Position numbers and translations under genes: made by a program
Shown here: piece after piece, positions 16,103 to 24,166 of the stretch
How positions within the stretch are numbered: position 1 is the first letter of the stretch
Layout of the letters: each line of letters begins with the position of its first letter
Assembly: GCA_934746015.1 (NCBI GenBank)
Contig: CAKVEW010000029.1
Coordinates: forward strand, 1 to 44,019
Direction of reading: 5' to 3'
DNA length: 44,019 nt
Source of the DNA: an uncultured Clostridium sp.
Lineage (GTDB): Bacteria > Bacillota > Clostridia > Clostridiales > Clostridiaceae
Notes under the pieces: generated by a model
Database searches by the model: none
What the model saw: the letters and a program-made list of their open reading frames with translations, nothing else
What the model was told of the DNA's origin: nothing

Positions 16103-16990
16103 CTATTTACTTATATATCTCTTTGAATATTCAATAAAGGTTTTCATATTATTTGAAACAAATTTATCACTGTGTACTATTAATAATAAATCTCTTTCTA
16201 TTCTCCCTTCACTTAATCTAAACATATAAAGCTCTTTATTTTTAACTTTATCTTTTATAACAGTATGTGAAAGACATCCTATACCTAAATTTGCCTCTAC
16301 TGTTTTCTTAATTGCTTCAGTACTTCCTAACTCTAAAAAAGTATTATACTTAATTTTATTTTTCTTAAGAAATAATTCTGTACGCTCTCTGGTTCCACTT
16401 CCTTCTTCTCTCATAATTAGCTTTTGTTTTTCAAGTTCTTCCCCTGAAATTTCCTTATAAGATTTAAGATTATTTTCCTCTCCACAAATAAATACTAGCT
16501 CATCCTTCCATATAACTTCTCTTAATATTTCTTCAGAATGAATATCACCTTCAACAAATGCAAAGTCAACTTTATTTTCTAAAATTAACTTTTCAATATG
16601 TTTTGTATTTTCAATAATCAAAGATATTTCTATATCCTTAAATTCACTTGAAAATTCCTTTATTATTTCTGGCAATATATATATTCCTATAGTTGTACTT
16701 GCACCTATAATTAATTTCCCACTCTCATTTAAATTTATATCTCTAATAGTTTTCACGCCTTCATCATATAAATTTAATATTCTTCTAGTATAGTTTAAAA
16801 AGACTTCTCCTTCGTGTGTTAAGTATAATTTCTTTCCTATTCTATCAAACAATTTCGCTTCTAATTCTGATTCCAGTTCATTTATACTTTGACTTATAGA
16901 AGGCTGACTTATATACATTTCTTTTGCAACCTTTGTCATATTTAAATGCTTAGCAGTTTCATAAAATATCTTAAGCTTTCGAAAATTCAT
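16103..16990 (-). CDS. LysR family transcriptional regulator
   Basis: DNA-binding regulator of 295 aa. The N-terminal winged helix-turn-helix (1-60: MNFRKLKIFYETAKHLNMTKVAKEM, with SQPSISQSINELESELEAKLF as recognition helix, here quoted in two parts) is standard. The effector domain begins near 90 with LIIGASTTIGIYILPEII. Its sequence resembles the CysL/YeiE branch. The target is probably the next gene, yeiH-like, 85 bases downstream. A terminator hairpin sits only about 20 bases upstream of its start codon, leaving little room for a separate promoter, so expression may depend on read-through or a promoter buried in that hairpin. Confidence 0.9.
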   Translation of the reverse strand: MNFRKLKIFYETAKHLNMTKVAKEMYISQPSISQSINELESELEAKLFDRIGKKLYLTHEGEVFLNYTRRILNLYDEGVKTIRDINLNESGKLIIGASTTIGIYILPEIIKEFSSEFKDIEISLIIENTKHIEKLILENKVDFAFVEGDIHSEEILREVIWKDELVFICGEENNLKSYKEISGEELEKQKLIMREEGSGTRERTELFLKKNKIKYNTFLELGSTEAIKKTVEANLGIGCLSHTVIKDKVKNKELYMFRLSEGRIERDLLLIVHSDKFVSNNMKTFIEYSKRYISK

Positions 16991-17010
16991 ATTTACCTCT
17001 TTATATAATA

Positions 17011-17034
17011 AAAACTCAGCAAGGGCTGAGTTTT
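17011..17034 (-). terminator. Terminator between the 93-aa membrane gene and lysR
   Basis: A 10-bp perfect stem (AAAACTCAGC at 17011-17020 with 17025-17034) has a 4-base loop, followed on the minus strand by TTTTTATTAT. Confidence 0.8.
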
Positions 17035-17051
17035 AACTAAATTTATTTAAT

Positions 17052-17333
17052 TTATTTATTTACATCTTCATATTCAACATCAATAACTTCTCCATTAGAA
17101 TTATCAATATCACTTATTTTACTATCATAGGTTGGTTTATATTTAGTTTCATATTCATTATTTGAGCTATTACCTTTTTTTCTATCTATATATCCCTTAA
17201 TTTTAAAAATTATAAAAATAACTACTAAAACAGGAATTAAATAAATTAAAAGACTAATAGCTAAATAACCAACTATACCAATTACTAATATAGAACTTAC
17301 AATATATAACCAAGTTTTAATTTTATCATTCAT
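17052..17333 (-). CDS. Small membrane protein, 93 aa, unknown function
   Basis: Two adjoining hydrophobic segments (residues about 7-26 and 28-44) form a probable membrane hairpin, followed by a short basic stretch (KIKGYIDRKKG) and an acidic, polar tail ending in GEVIDVEYEDVNK. This would place the tail in the cytoplasm by the positive-inside rule. ATG 17333 is chosen because GAGG lies 9 bases upstream; a GTG at 17375 lies before that site. It has its own strong extended -10 promoter and terminator. No family recognised. Confidence 0.75.
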   Translation of the reverse strand: MNDKIKTWLYIVSSILVIGIVGYLAISLLIYLIPVLVVIFIIFKIKGYIDRKKGNSSNNEYETKYKPTYDSKISDIDNSNGEVIDVEYEDVNK

Positions 17334-17384
17334 ATTAATGTACCTCTTTATTTTAATAATATTATTTTTCTCCACCTTGAAATT

Positions 17385-17413
17385 ATTATACCATAGCTAA
17401 ATTATTATTTCAA
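17385..17413 (-). promoter_or_regulatory. Promoter of the 93-aa membrane protein gene
   Basis: Minus strand TTGAAA (17408-17413), a 17-base spacer and TATAAT (17385-17390) with TG one base upstream of the -10, giving an extended -10. Confidence 0.8.
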
Positions 17414-17465
17414 CAAGAGATATACTTTATTTCTTTAAAAGGTTATATATACTATTTAACTATTT

Positions 17466-17819
17466 TTATTTTTGTATTAATATAATCCAATCTATAATAC
17501 CTCCATAAAATATAATAGCTAAACTAACTAATATTAATACAACTTTATAGGATAATATGCTATACTTTTTCTTCCATTGCTCAATAAAGATTAATTCTTT
17601 TTCTTCTCTTTTTTTAAGTATTAAAAGAGCTCCTAAGATAAGTCCCAATGGACCTATAATAAGCAATACACTTTTTACAACTTCTAATGAATGTATAAAA
17701 TTAAATTTTGATATTAAAAATGATATTATACCAATTACTATAATTACTCCAAAAGATATTAAACTTCCAACAACTAAACATTTAATAAAATCTTTTAAAA
17801 CTTTACTTAACTTTTCCAT
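17466..17819 (-). CDS. Membrane protein, 117 aa, at the end of the opp operon
   Basis: Three predicted membrane segments (about residues 15-36, 46-64 and 92-112) with a charged loop KKREEKELIFIEQWKKKY between the second and third. AGGAGA provides the ribosome site. The gene begins 22 bases after oppF on the same strand without an intervening hairpin, so it is probably co-transcribed with the peptide importer. No family recognised, and a role in peptide transport is not shown by its sequence. No terminator is visible after it. Confidence 0.7.
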   Translation of the reverse strand: MEKLSKVLKDFIKCLVVGSLISFGVIIVIGIISFLISKFNFIHSLEVVKSVLLIIGPLGLILGALLILKKREEKELIFIEQWKKKYSILSYKVVLILVSLAIIFYGGIIDWIILIQK

Positions 17820-17841
17820 ATAATAATCTCCTAAATTATAA

Positions 17842-18807
17842 TTAATATAAATGACATGCTACAAAATGTCCCTTTTCTATTTCTTTAAATTCAGGTTCTT
17901 TAGTTTTACATATTTCCATACATCTATTACACCTCCCTTGGAATTTGCAACCCTTAGGAGTATTTATTGGACTAGGAACATCTCCTTCTAACATAATTCT
18001 TTGTCTATTTTCTTCTATATCTGGATCTGCTATCGGAATAGCTGACATTAGAGCATCTGTATATGGATGTTTAGGATTATTAAATAAGACCTCTGAATCT
18101 GCTAATTCAACCATACTTCCTAAATACATAACTGCAACTCTATCTGAAATATGCTTAACCATAGATAAATCATGTGCAATAAATAAATATGTTAATCCTA
18201 ATTCCTGTTGTAATTTTATTAATAAATTCGCAATTTGTGCTTGAATTGATACATCTAAGGCTGAAATAGGCTCATCACATAATATAAATTTAGGCTCAAC
18301 AGCCAATGCTCTAGCTATACCTATCCTTTGTCTTTGTCCACCTGAAAACTCATGTACAAATCTATTAGCATGCTCTTTATTTAAGCCTACTTGCTCTAGT
18401 AATTCATAAATCCTCTTATTTTTATCTTTTTTTGATTTAGCTAATCCATGAATATCTATACCTTCGGAAATTATATCAGCAACTGTCATCCTAGGATTTA
18501 ATGAGGCATATGGATCTTGAAATATTATTTGAACTTCCTTGTTAAATTGCTTTTTTTCTTTACCTTTTAATCCATCTATAGATTTACCATTATATAGTAT
18601 TTCTCCATCTGTTTTGTCATACATCCCAATTACAGTTCTTCCACAAGTTGTCTTACCACACCCTGATTCTCCAACTAAACCTAATGTTTCTCCTTCTTTT
18701 ATGACAAATGAAACATCATCAACTGCTTTTAGAATATCTTTACTTCCAATTTTGAAGTATTTCTTCAAATTTTTCACTTCTAAAATTATATTATTTTCAT
18801 TAGCCAT
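17842..18807 (-). CDS. oppF: Oligopeptide ABC transporter, ATP-binding protein OppF
   Basis: One of the two ATPases powering the peptide importer at the inner membrane face. Walker A GESGCGKTTCGR (near 47), Q-loop IIFQDPYASLNPR, signature FSGGQRQRIGIARAL, Walker B FILCDEPISALD and switch HD in FIAHDLSMV are all intact. The C-terminal oligopeptide-transporter domain carries cysteines (CKFQGRCNRCMEIC...C), which in this family can hold an Fe-S cluster. Length 321 aa. Its start overlaps the end of oppD by 8 bases, so translation is coupled. Confidence 0.94.
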   Translation of the reverse strand: MANENNIILEVKNLKKYFKIGSKDILKAVDDVSFVIKEGETLGLVGESGCGKTTCGRTVIGMYDKTDGEILYNGKSIDGLKGKEKKQFNKEVQIIFQDPYASLNPRMTVADIISEGIDIHGLAKSKKDKNKRIYELLEQVGLNKEHANRFVHEFSGGQRQRIGIARALAVEPKFILCDEPISALDVSIQAQIANLLIKLQQELGLTYLFIAHDLSMVKHISDRVAVMYLGSMVELADSEVLFNNPKHPYTDALMSAIPIADPDIEENRQRIMLEGDVPSPINTPKGCKFQGRCNRCMEICKTKEPEFKEIEKGHFVACHLY

Positions 18808-19846
18808 TTCTTCTTTCCTCCATAATTAGATTCAACTTATCTTCTGGCATATCTTCACTATATAACCAGCATTTTGCCTTATGCATATCTCCAAAAGAAT
18901 ATTCTTTAGGATCCTCTTCCAAACATATATTCATGCAGTACTTACAACGAGCTGCAAAGGCACACCCAGTTGGTGGTGCAATTAAATCTGGTGGTGTTCC
19001 TTTTATAGAATCTAGTAATTGCTTACCCTTCCAACCTAACTTTGGAACTGAATTTAAAAGTGCCCAAGTATATGGATGCTTTGGATTATAAAATATTTCT
19101 CTTTTTTCACCACTTTCTATAATCTTTCCTGCATACATTACAGCAATTTTATCTGCCATTCCAGCTACCACTCCAAAATCATGAGTAATTAATATTACTG
19201 CTGTATTAAGTCTATCTTTAAGTTCATTTATTAACTCTAGTATTTGAGCTTGAATTGTAACATCAAGTGCTGTAGTTGGTTCATCAGCTATCAATATTTT
19301 AGGCTCACAAGCAACGGCTATGGCTATCATAACTCTTTGTCTCATTCCCCCTGAAAATTCATGTGGATATTGATCAATTCTCTTTTCAGGATTTGGAATT
19401 CCTACTGAAGCTAAAATTTTTATTGCTTCTTCTCGTGCTAATTTATTATCCATATTTCTATGAGCTACTAAATTCTCCATTATCTGTTTTCCAACTTTCA
19501 TAGTTGGATTAAGAGAAGTCAATGCATCTTGAAATATCATTGCACATTCTCCGCCTCTAAAAGCTCTTATCTTTTTTTTATCATAAGCTAATATATCTTC
19601 TCCATTATAAAGTATCTCACTACCTTCTTTAATTTCTCCTTGGGGTGCTTGTATTAATGACATAATTGCTCTAGCTGTAACGCTTTTACCACAGCCTGAT
19701 TCTCCTACTATAGCCAATACTTCTCCTCTATCAACCTCAAAAGATATACCTCTAACAGATTGAACTTCTCCTGCATAGGTATGATATGATACCTTTAGAT
19801 TCTTAACATTTAAAATTTCCTCATTTTTATTTAATAACTTCTCCAT
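18800..19846 (-). CDS. oppD: Oligopeptide ABC transporter, ATP-binding protein OppD
   Basis: Partner ATPase of OppF, 348 aa. Walker [14 protein letters not shown] (near 53), Q-loop [12 protein letters not shown], signature [14 protein letters not shown], Walker [13 protein letters not shown] and the switch His in LITHDFGVV are present. The C-terminal region again has clustered cysteines ([14 protein letters not shown]...C), probably a [4Fe-4S] binding site as described for Opp/Dpp ATPases. AGGAGG lies just before ATG 19846, 13 bases after oppC. The set B-C-D-F is complete, so this is a full importer. Confidence 0.94.
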   Translation of the reverse strand: MEKLLNKNEEILNVKNLKVSYHTYAGEVQSVRGISFEVDRGEVLAIVGESGCGKSVTARAIMSLIQAPQGEIKEGSEILYNGEDILAYDKKKIRAFRGGECAMIFQDALTSLNPTMKVGKQIMENLVAHRNMDNKLAREEAIKILASVGIPNPEKRIDQYPHEFSGGMRQRVMIAIAVACEPKILIADEPTTALDVTIQAQILELINELKDRLNTAVILITHDFGVVAGMADKIAVMYAGKIIESGEKREIFYNPKHPYTWALLNSVPKLGWKGKQLLDSIKGTPPDLIAPPTGCAFAARCKYCMNICLEEDPKEYSFGDMHKAKCWLYSEDMPEDKLNLIMEERRNG

Positions 19847-19859
19847 GCCTTTATGCCTC

Positions 19860-20783
19860 CTATTGTCTTAACTTTGGATCTAAAGCATCTCTTAGCCCAT
19901 CACCTAAAACGTTAAATGATAAAATTAATAAACATAAAACTACTGTAGGGAATAATAACTGATAAGGATAAAATGACATAGCTTGTTGACCTGCTGATAA
20001 TAATGATCCTAAACTAAATGCTGGAATATTTAATCCTAATCCTAAAAATGAAAGTACTGTTTCTAAAACAATTACACTTGGAATTGTTGATGCAACATCC
20101 AATATTATTAACCCTATTGTGTTTGGTAATAAATGCTTTAATATTATTCTTAATGGTGATGCGCCTAAAGCTTCAGCTGCTAAGACATACTCGCTTTCTC
20201 TTAATTGTAGAATTTGTCCTCTTATCATTCTTGCTGTACTAGTCCAAGCTGTTAGACATAAGGCTAACATTAGCTGAAAATATCCATTACCTAAAACAAC
20301 TAAAATTAACAGTGTAATTATTAAATACGGAATACTATTTAATACTTCAACAATTCTCATCATTATTTCATCTACTATTCCACCTACATATGCAGCGATT
20401 CCTCCATACAAGCAACCAATCACTATATCTATTATAGTAGCAATTAAAGCTACACTTATTGATATTCTTGTACCAATCCATACTCTTGTAAATAAATCTC
20501 TTCCCATGGCGTCTGTTCCCCACCAAAAACTACTGCTTGGACTTAAATTTTTCTTTTCAGTTACAACTGTTTGATAATCCATACTTCTAATTATTGGTGA
20601 AAAAATTGCCATTAATATAATTACTACTAATACAAATAATGCTCCCATAGCAACATAATTTTGTTTAAGTCTTCTCCATGCATCTTGCCAATAGCTTATA
20701 TTGGGCCTTATAACTAAATCACTATCTAATGTAGCTGAATCTACAAATTCAAATCTCTTATCTTTTACATCTAATTTACTCAT
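19860..20783 (-). CDS. oppC: Oligopeptide ABC transporter, permease OppC
   Basis: Second permease, 307 aa. A cytoplasmic N-terminal stretch is followed by a first membrane helix (about 40-62), a periplasmic-type loop with FWWGTDAMGRDLFTRVWIG, and five further helices. The EAA coupling motif that contacts the ATPases is EALGASPLRIILKHLLPN (near 203-222). The C-terminus DGLRDALDPKLR is typical of OppC/DppC. It lies 16 bases after oppB with GGGGAGAAG as ribosome site. Confidence 0.94.
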   Translation of the reverse strand: MSKLDVKDKRFEFVDSATLDSDLVIRPNISYWQDAWRRLKQNYVAMGALFVLVVIILMAIFSPIIRSMDYQTVVTEKKNLSPSSSFWWGTDAMGRDLFTRVWIGTRISISVALIATIIDIVIGCLYGGIAAYVGGIVDEIMMRIVEVLNSIPYLIITLLILVVLGNGYFQLMLALCLTAWTSTARMIRGQILQLRESEYVLAAEALGASPLRIILKHLLPNTIGLIILDVASTIPSVIVLETVLSFLGLGLNIPAFSLGSLLSAGQQAMSFYPYQLLFPTVVLCLLILSFNVLGDGLRDALDPKLRQ

Positions 20784-20799
20784 AACTCTTCTCCCCTGC

Positions 20800-21753
20800 C
20801 TACTTAACTAATCTTATACGTGGATCTACAACTGTATAAAGAATATCAGTTATAAATATTGTTATAAGATAAATTAATGCATACAATAACGTTAATCCCA
20901 TAAGTATTGGAATATCTCTATCATTTGAAGCTTGAATAAAATATTGTCCAGCTCCTGGAATAGCAAAAACTCTCTCTATAAAGAATGAGCCTGAAATTAC
21001 ACCTGATATTGCTACTGGTAATACTGTTATTATTGGAATAAATGAATTCCTTAAAACATGCTTCTTCACTATTTCCACTTCTGATAATCCTTTTGATCTA
21101 GCTGTAAGTGTATAATCCTGATTTATACTATCTAACATACTAGTTTTCATTAATCTAGCATAATATGCTAAGTATGTTCCTGCACCTGCTAAGGTTGGTA
21201 AAATAGTATACTTCCATCCTCCAAACCAAATATCTGCTCCTTTTGGCCAACCAATTATAGGTAAATTAAATATAGGCCCTTTAGCTAAATATTGTTGTAA
21301 TAATAAAGATAGTACTAAAGATGGTACGGATGCTAGTATTAATACACTTAATAAAATTACATAATCTATAATCTTACCTCTATTCATAGCTGCAATAATC
21401 CCAAGAATAATCCCTAATGATACTCCAACTATAATTTGTTGTATTCCTAATCTTGATGATACTGGCATCTTATTTTTTACTATGCTTGAAAGAGTATCTC
21501 CAGCATGAACTAAAGATTCTCCAAACTCTCCCTTTACAACATAATTTTTTAATGTTATTAAGTACCTTTCCATTACTGGTTTATCATAGCCATATTTAGC
21601 TATAACAATTTGCTTTGTTTGCTCTGGCAATTTTTGAATTTTCTTATCAATAGCTGTTCCTGGAACTGCTGCTAAAAGAAAAAATGTTGCCGTTCCAATT
21701 AAATAAATAGTAATAATCATTTCAATAAATCTGCGTACAACATACCTTATCAT
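20800..21753 (-). CDS. oppB: Oligopeptide ABC transporter, permease OppB
   Basis: First permease, 317 aa, six membrane helices, beginning MIRYVVRRFIEMIITI and ending DILYTVVDPRIRL, both usual for OppB. The EAA coupling motif is ARSKGLSEVEIVKKHVLRN (near 207-226). ATG 21753 is chosen, with AAAGGGAGAAG just upstream; an in-frame start at 21777 lies ahead of the ribosome site. It is separated from oppA by 82 bases that hold a 15-bp hairpin, likely setting the ratio of binding protein to permease. Confidence 0.94.
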   Translation of the reverse strand: MIRYVVRRFIEMIITIYLIGTATFFLLAAVPGTAIDKKIQKLPEQTKQIVIAKYGYDKPVMERYLITLKNYVVKGEFGESLVHAGDTLSSIVKNKMPVSSRLGIQQIIVGVSLGIILGIIAAMNRGKIIDYVILLSVLILASVPSLVLSLLLQQYLAKGPIFNLPIIGWPKGADIWFGGWKYTILPTLAGAGTYLAYYARLMKTSMLDSINQDYTLTARSKGLSEVEIVKKHVLRNSFIPIITVLPVAISGVISGSFFIERVFAIPGAGQYFIQASNDRDIPILMGLTLLYALIYLITIFITDILYTVVDPRIRLVK

Positions 21754-21778
21754 ATTCTTCTCCCTTTCGAAATTCAAT

Positions 21779-21810
21779 TAATGCACACCAACATTTGTTG
21801 ATGTGCATTA
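21779..21810 (-). promoter_or_regulatory. oppA-oppB intercistronic hairpin
   Basis: Arms of 15 bases (21779-21793 and 21796-21810) pair fully as minus-strand RNA with one U-G wobble; on the plus strand the same position is an A-C mismatch. There is no U-run after it, so it is more likely an mRNA-stabilising or partial-termination element than a full terminator. Confidence 0.6.
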
Positions 21811-21835
21811 TACTAATTCTATATAAAATAGCTAG

Positions 21836-23536
21836 TTAGTTTTTCCCTTGTATATATGCATGTTTAAATTCGTATACTGAACCAAATGAAGTAAATTGAA
21901 TATCTTTAACATAGTTTTGATAGAATGAATATTTATCAGTATAATAAACTGGTGAAATAACAGCATCTTCATTAACTAGTTTATTTTCAAGTTTCTTATA
22001 AGTATCTGTTATCTTATCTTCATCTGTTTCTTTATATACAGATGATAATAATTCATCATATTCACTATTAGCATAACCTGTATGGTTATTACCACCATTT
22101 GTCACCCATATATCTAAGAAAGTCATTGGATTATTATAATCAGCTGACCATCCTGATAATGTAAAGTCATATTCCATCTTATCCATTATATCTAAATAAA
22201 GTCCCCAATCTCCTTGAGTCTCAACATTTATCTTTATTCCTAAGTTTCCACTAATTTGTTGTGCCATCCATTCGGCTCTTTGTTTTTGTAGTTCTGAGCT
22301 TCCTTGATTTAGATATGTTAGCTCATATTTACTTAAATCATCTGTTTGAATACCTAGTTCCTTTAATCCTTCTTTAAATAAACCTTGTACCTTCTCTTTA
22401 TTGTTAACATAAGCCTTAGCATCATTTGCTAAAGGTCCTTCAACTTTATCTCTATATTTATCATCGCCTACATTAATAGCTGTTGGAATTAATCCATAAG
22501 CAGATTGGAATCTACCAACTAAATCTTTAGTATAAACATCTCTATCTATTGATAATCCTATAGCTTTTCTTATTTTAGCATTCTTTAATATACCATTAGC
22601 TGATTCACTCTTTTGATTAAAGTATAAGTAGAATGAACCTGGATCTTCTCCAGTAAGCTTTTGGAACTCACCTGCATCAGCTTTTTCAGTCCATTTTTCA
22701 ATATAATCAGTTTGAGCTCCTGATATATCTAATTCTTGTGCTTCAAATAATTGAGCTTGAGTAGCAAATTCTTTAATATTAGTCATATTAACTTTTTCAA
22801 GATATACATTTTCTGCATCCCAATAAGTATCATTTTTTACTAATACCATTGAGTTTCCGTTATCCCAGCTTTCTATCTTGAAAGGTCCATTATATACTGT
22901 GTCTTTAATTTCACTAGCATACTTATCACCTAACTTTTCAATAACATCTAATCTAATTGGATGGAAAGATGTATAAGAAACTTTTGATACAAAGTAAGGT
23001 ACTGGATGCTTTAATTTAAATTCTAAAGTATAATCATCAACTGCTTTAACTCCTACAGCCTCAAGTGATCCCTTTCCAGTATTATATTCTTCTGCTCCTT
23101 CAATATCATAAGCTAGGAATCCATAAGCAAAACCATTATCTGGATTTAATATTCTTTGGAATGAATCAACGTATTGTTTTGCAACTACAGGTTGTCCATC
23201 TGACCAATCCATTTTTCTTAAATGGAATGTCCATGTTAATCCATCTTCTGATTCTTCCCATTTTTCTGCCCCAGCTGGTACTAACTCATCACCTTTTCCA
23301 TCATTTTCAATTCTAACCAAACCTTCTTGTACCGCATTAAGTATAGATGAACTTTGGTTATCTGTAACATCATTTGCATCTAATGTAGCAACATCAAAGT
23401 AAATAGTATTTAAAACTTGTTCACTATCCTTTGATGAGCTGTTACCTGATTCTCCAGTATTCTTTTTTCCACAGCCTCCAAGTATCATCATGCAACTTAA
23501 ACCTACTGCAAGTAAAGAAACTAACTTCTTTTTCAT
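21836..23536 (-). CDS. oppA: Oligopeptide-binding lipoprotein OppA (solute-binding family 5)
   Basis: Membrane-anchored receptor that delivers peptides to OppBC, 566 aa. The lipoprotein signal MKKKLVSLL...MMILGGC has its lipidated Cys at 22. The mature chain shows family 5 landmarks: AEKWEESEDGLTWTFHLR (near 82), DWSDGQPVVAKQYVDSFQR, KAIGLSIDRDVYT (near 327) and WSADYNNPMTFLDIW (near 455). AGGGGGAAA is the ribosome site. It is the first gene of oppABCDF, behind a consensus promoter and a leader of about 260 bases with three hairpins. Confidence 0.95.
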   Translation of the reverse strand: MKKKLVSLLAVGLSCMMILGGCGKKNTGESGNSSSKDSEQVLNTIYFDVATLDANDVTDNQSSSILNAVQEGLVRIENDGKGDELVPAGAEKWEESEDGLTWTFHLRKMDWSDGQPVVAKQYVDSFQRILNPDNGFAYGFLAYDIEGAEEYNTGKGSLEAVGVKAVDDYTLEFKLKHPVPYFVSKVSYTSFHPIRLDVIEKLGDKYASEIKDTVYNGPFKIESWDNGNSMVLVKNDTYWDAENVYLEKVNMTNIKEFATQAQLFEAQELDISGAQTDYIEKWTEKADAGEFQKLTGEDPGSFYLYFNQKSESANGILKNAKIRKAIGLSIDRDVYTKDLVGRFQSAYGLIPTAINVGDDKYRDKVEGPLANDAKAYVNNKEKVQGLFKEGLKELGIQTDDLSKYELTYLNQGSSELQKQRAEWMAQQISGNLGIKINVETQGDWGLYLDIMDKMEYDFTLSGWSADYNNPMTFLDIWVTNGGNNHTGYANSEYDELLSSVYKETDEDKITDTYKKLENKLVNEDAVISPVYYTDKYSFYQNYVKDIQFTSFGSVYEFKHAYIQGKN

Positions 23537-23639
23537 TAATATTTCCCCCTTTTTATTATCACTTTATTTAATTTTTTATATTAATTATAAAAATAATATT
23601 TTCTCTACTATCCCCCTTTATTACTAAATACATATTGTT

Positions 23640-23782
23640 TTCATATAAAATATATTTTATATGAACATTTTTCTCTTTATAATATTAACAATTCATATAT
23701 TTGAATATATAAATTGTTAATATTAAAATAAAAATTGAGGTTCACTCTCTAATCCTATATAGGTATCAGTAGTTAAACTCAA
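23640..23782 (-). promoter_or_regulatory. Structured 5' leader of oppA with attenuator-like hairpin
   Basis: On the minus strand, downstream of the promoter, three structures follow in order. First, an imperfect long hairpin at 23735-23782 (outer TTGAG/CTCAA, inner CTGAT/ATTAG) is followed by TTTTTATTTT. Second, a 20-bp stem at 23681-23724 has a 4-base loop and one G-U pair. Third, a perfect 26-base palindrome spans 23640-23665. The first looks like an intrinsic terminator inside the leader, so read-through may be controlled. No known riboswitch or T-box motif was found. Confidence 0.5.
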
Positions 23783-23804
23783 CTTCTTGGTTTAATTTAT
23801 ACAA

Positions 23805-23833
23805 ATAATACCTTATAGTATATTTAATGTCAA
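23805..23833 (-). promoter_or_regulatory. Promoter of the opp operon
   Basis: Minus strand TTGACA (23828-23833), a 17-base spacer and TATTAT (23805-23810). The start of transcription would be near 23798. The remaining part of the 630-base gap (23834-24101) is AT-rich with no gene seen. Confidence 0.8.
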
Positions 23834-24101
23834 TATATATTTTTCTAATTTTTCAATTTTTTCTGTATTTTTTTAATATTTGTTAATGTAAAGCTTTTAA
23901 ATATAATTGATTTGTTAAAAATATTAATAACTTACTAAATTATCATTAATATATTATATTTAACAAAATATATATTATTCTTATAAAAAAAAATTATAGT
24001 AATATTTTTTCTAGGTAATAATTTAATATTTCAAAAACATATCTCAACAGATCCATGGATATTTTTCAACTTTCTCAAATTTTACTATAATTTTCACTAA
24101 C

Positions 24102-24134
24102 AAAAAAGAACCCTATTTCTAGGATTCCTTTTCT
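24102..24134 (-). terminator. Terminator of the SPFH / zinc-ribbon operon
   Basis: Minus strand stem GGAATCCTA with TAGGGTTC and loop GAAA, including one U-G pair, followed by TTTTTT. It lies about 30 bases after the stop codon. Confidence 0.8.
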
Positions 24135-24166
24135 TGTTAACTCTCTATTACTATTTTAGAATAATA

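Noticed and set aside
23640..23798. T-box or known riboswitch in the oppA leader
   Set aside because: The T-box anti-terminator bulge sequence and the conserved cores of purine, lysine, glycine, SAM and cyclic-di-GMP aptamers were not found by eye; only an unnamed structured leader can be claimed.
23834..23900. Possible CodY boxes upstream of the opp promoter (for example around AATACAGAAAAAATT)
   Set aside because: The best matches differ from the consensus at about five positions, no better than expected in such AT-rich DNA.
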